5,902 nt of DNA from an uncultured Erysipelotrichaceae bacterium (GTDB lineage: Bacteria > Bacillota_I > Bacilli_A > Erysipelotrichales > Erysipelotrichaceae): contig CACXEN010000078.1 of NCBI GenBank assembly GCA_902766675.1, positions 1 to 5,902 of the forward strand, read 5' to 3'. Numbering within the stretch: position 1 is the first letter of the stretch; each line of letters opens with the position of its first letter. Made by a program: the position numbers and the translations under genes. The notes below the pieces were generated by a model. The model made no database searches. It was not told the DNA's origin and saw only the letters and a program-made list of their open reading frames with translations. Shown here one piece after another: positions 5,241 to 5,902 of the stretch.

Positions 5241-5902
5241 ATGGCATTTGATTTAAACAAAAAACATCATTATTACTTTAATGAAATCGCAAAGATTCCA
5301 CATGGATCAAAAAATGAAAAAGCATTGAGTGACTACATTGTACAATTCGCAAAAGATAGAGGACTCACATACAAACAAGATGATATCTATAATGTGATCA
5401 TTGATAAACCAGCTAGTGAAGGCTATGAAAATGCGGCTGCTTTGATGATGCAAGCGCATATTGATATGGTATGCGAAAAAAATGCAGATACAGAGCATGA
5501 CTTCGAGAAAGATCCACTTGATTTATATGAAGAAGATGGATGGTTAAAAGCACGTGGTACAACATTAGGTGCAGATGATGGTTATGGTGTGAGTTATATG
5601 CTTGCGATATTAGATGATGATACACTAAAGCATCCACCAATTTCATGTATATTCACTGTCCAAGAAGAAATTGGTCTAATTGGTGCGAGTCATTTAAAGA
5701 AAGAAGATTTGCATGGAGATAGATATATCAACTTAGATAGTGGAAAAGAAGTTGAAACAGTTGTTTCTTCTGCTGGTGGTGCACGTGTCGCAATCACAAT
5801 GCCATTTACAGAAGGGTCCACCAACAAACAAGGATATATTATAAAAGTTCGTGGATTATTAGGTGGACACTCTGGTGGATGTATTCATTTAGAAAGAGGT
5901 AA
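5241..5902 (+). CDS. pepD: Aminoacyl-histidine dipeptidase PepD (M20 family), 5' part only
   Basis: The first 220 residues of a cytoplasmic di-zinc dipeptidase; the frame is open to the window edge, so the 3' part is missing. The family normally has about 480-490 residues. Characteristic motifs appear in order: KIPHGSKNE (18-26), QAHIDMVCEKN with His73 and Asp75 (71-81), GTTLGADDGYG with the bridging Asp112 (106-116), TVQEEIGLIGA with catalytic Glu142 and ligand Glu143 (139-149), INLDSG with Asp166 (163-168), and GLLGGHSGG opening the lid domain near the edge. Members split Xaa-His and other dipeptides. The start has AAAGGTG (5227-5233) at good spacing. It has its own promoter and lies downstream of a terminator, so it is probably a separate unit from the arginine operon, though also involved in peptide breakdown. 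Confidence 0.93.
   Translation, partial: MAFDLNKKHHYYFNEIAKIPHGSKNEKALSDYIVQFAKDRGLTYKQDDIYNVIIDKPASEGYENAAALMMQAHIDMVCEKNADTEHDFEKDPLDLYEEDGWLKARGTTLGADDGYGVSYMLAILDDDTLKHPPISCIFTVQEEIGLIGASHLKKEDLHGDRYINLDSGKEVETVVSSAGGARVAITMPFTEGSTNKQGYIIKVRGLLGGHSGGCIHLERG

Overview
The window is about 5.9 kb of AT-rich DNA with strong AAAGGAGG-type ribosome binding sites, sigma-A-like promoters (TTGACA plus an AT-rich -10) and a T-box riboswitch. This points to a low-GC Gram-positive bacterium (Bacillota). A gut Erysipelotrichia- or Clostridia-like lineage is plausible, but nothing here fixes it. Every credible gene is on the + strand.

Layout. Positions 1-84 hold the 3' end of an unidentified gene whose stop overlaps, as ATGA, the start of a maltose/galactoside-type O-acetyltransferase (81-656). 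Positions 657-1044 carry no gene but are densely regulatory. They hold a 20-bp palindrome resembling an arginine-repressor (ARG) box, a promoter whose spacer carries a second ARG-box-like sequence, and a complete T-box leader with its terminator. In the T-box specifier loop, the codon in the expected register is CGC, so the leader should sense uncharged tRNA-Arg. The T-box precedes a tightly packed operon: a substrate-binding lipoprotein (1045-1968), a permease (1971-2636), an ATPase (2623-3366) and a cytoplasmic M14 zinc carboxypeptidase (3375-5054). The three transporter genes form a polar amino acid ABC importer of the arginine/lysine/glutamine type.

Positions 5055-5240 are a second regulatory stretch. 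They hold an exact 11-bp tandem repeat resembling a Pho box, a good promoter, a small inverted repeat near the start of transcription, and a strong hairpin terminator lying between that promoter and the next gene. That gene (5241 to the window end) is the 5' part of an M20-family aminoacyl-histidine dipeptidase, PepD.

Working together: when charged tRNA-Arg runs short, the T-box should allow read-through into an amino acid importer and a carboxypeptidase. A gapless alignment around the catalytic Glu places an Asp at the carboxypeptidase B specificity position (residue 255), so the enzyme may release C-terminal Arg or Lys from intracellular peptides. This suggests an arginine-supply operon that both imports the amino acid and salvages it from peptides, with PepD as a neighbouring peptide-degrading gene. 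An arginine T-box in front of this kind of transporter is already known in Firmicutes. The less expected parts are the carboxypeptidase, the possible double control by ArgR and T-box, and the arginine-rich in-frame upstream start of the lipoprotein.
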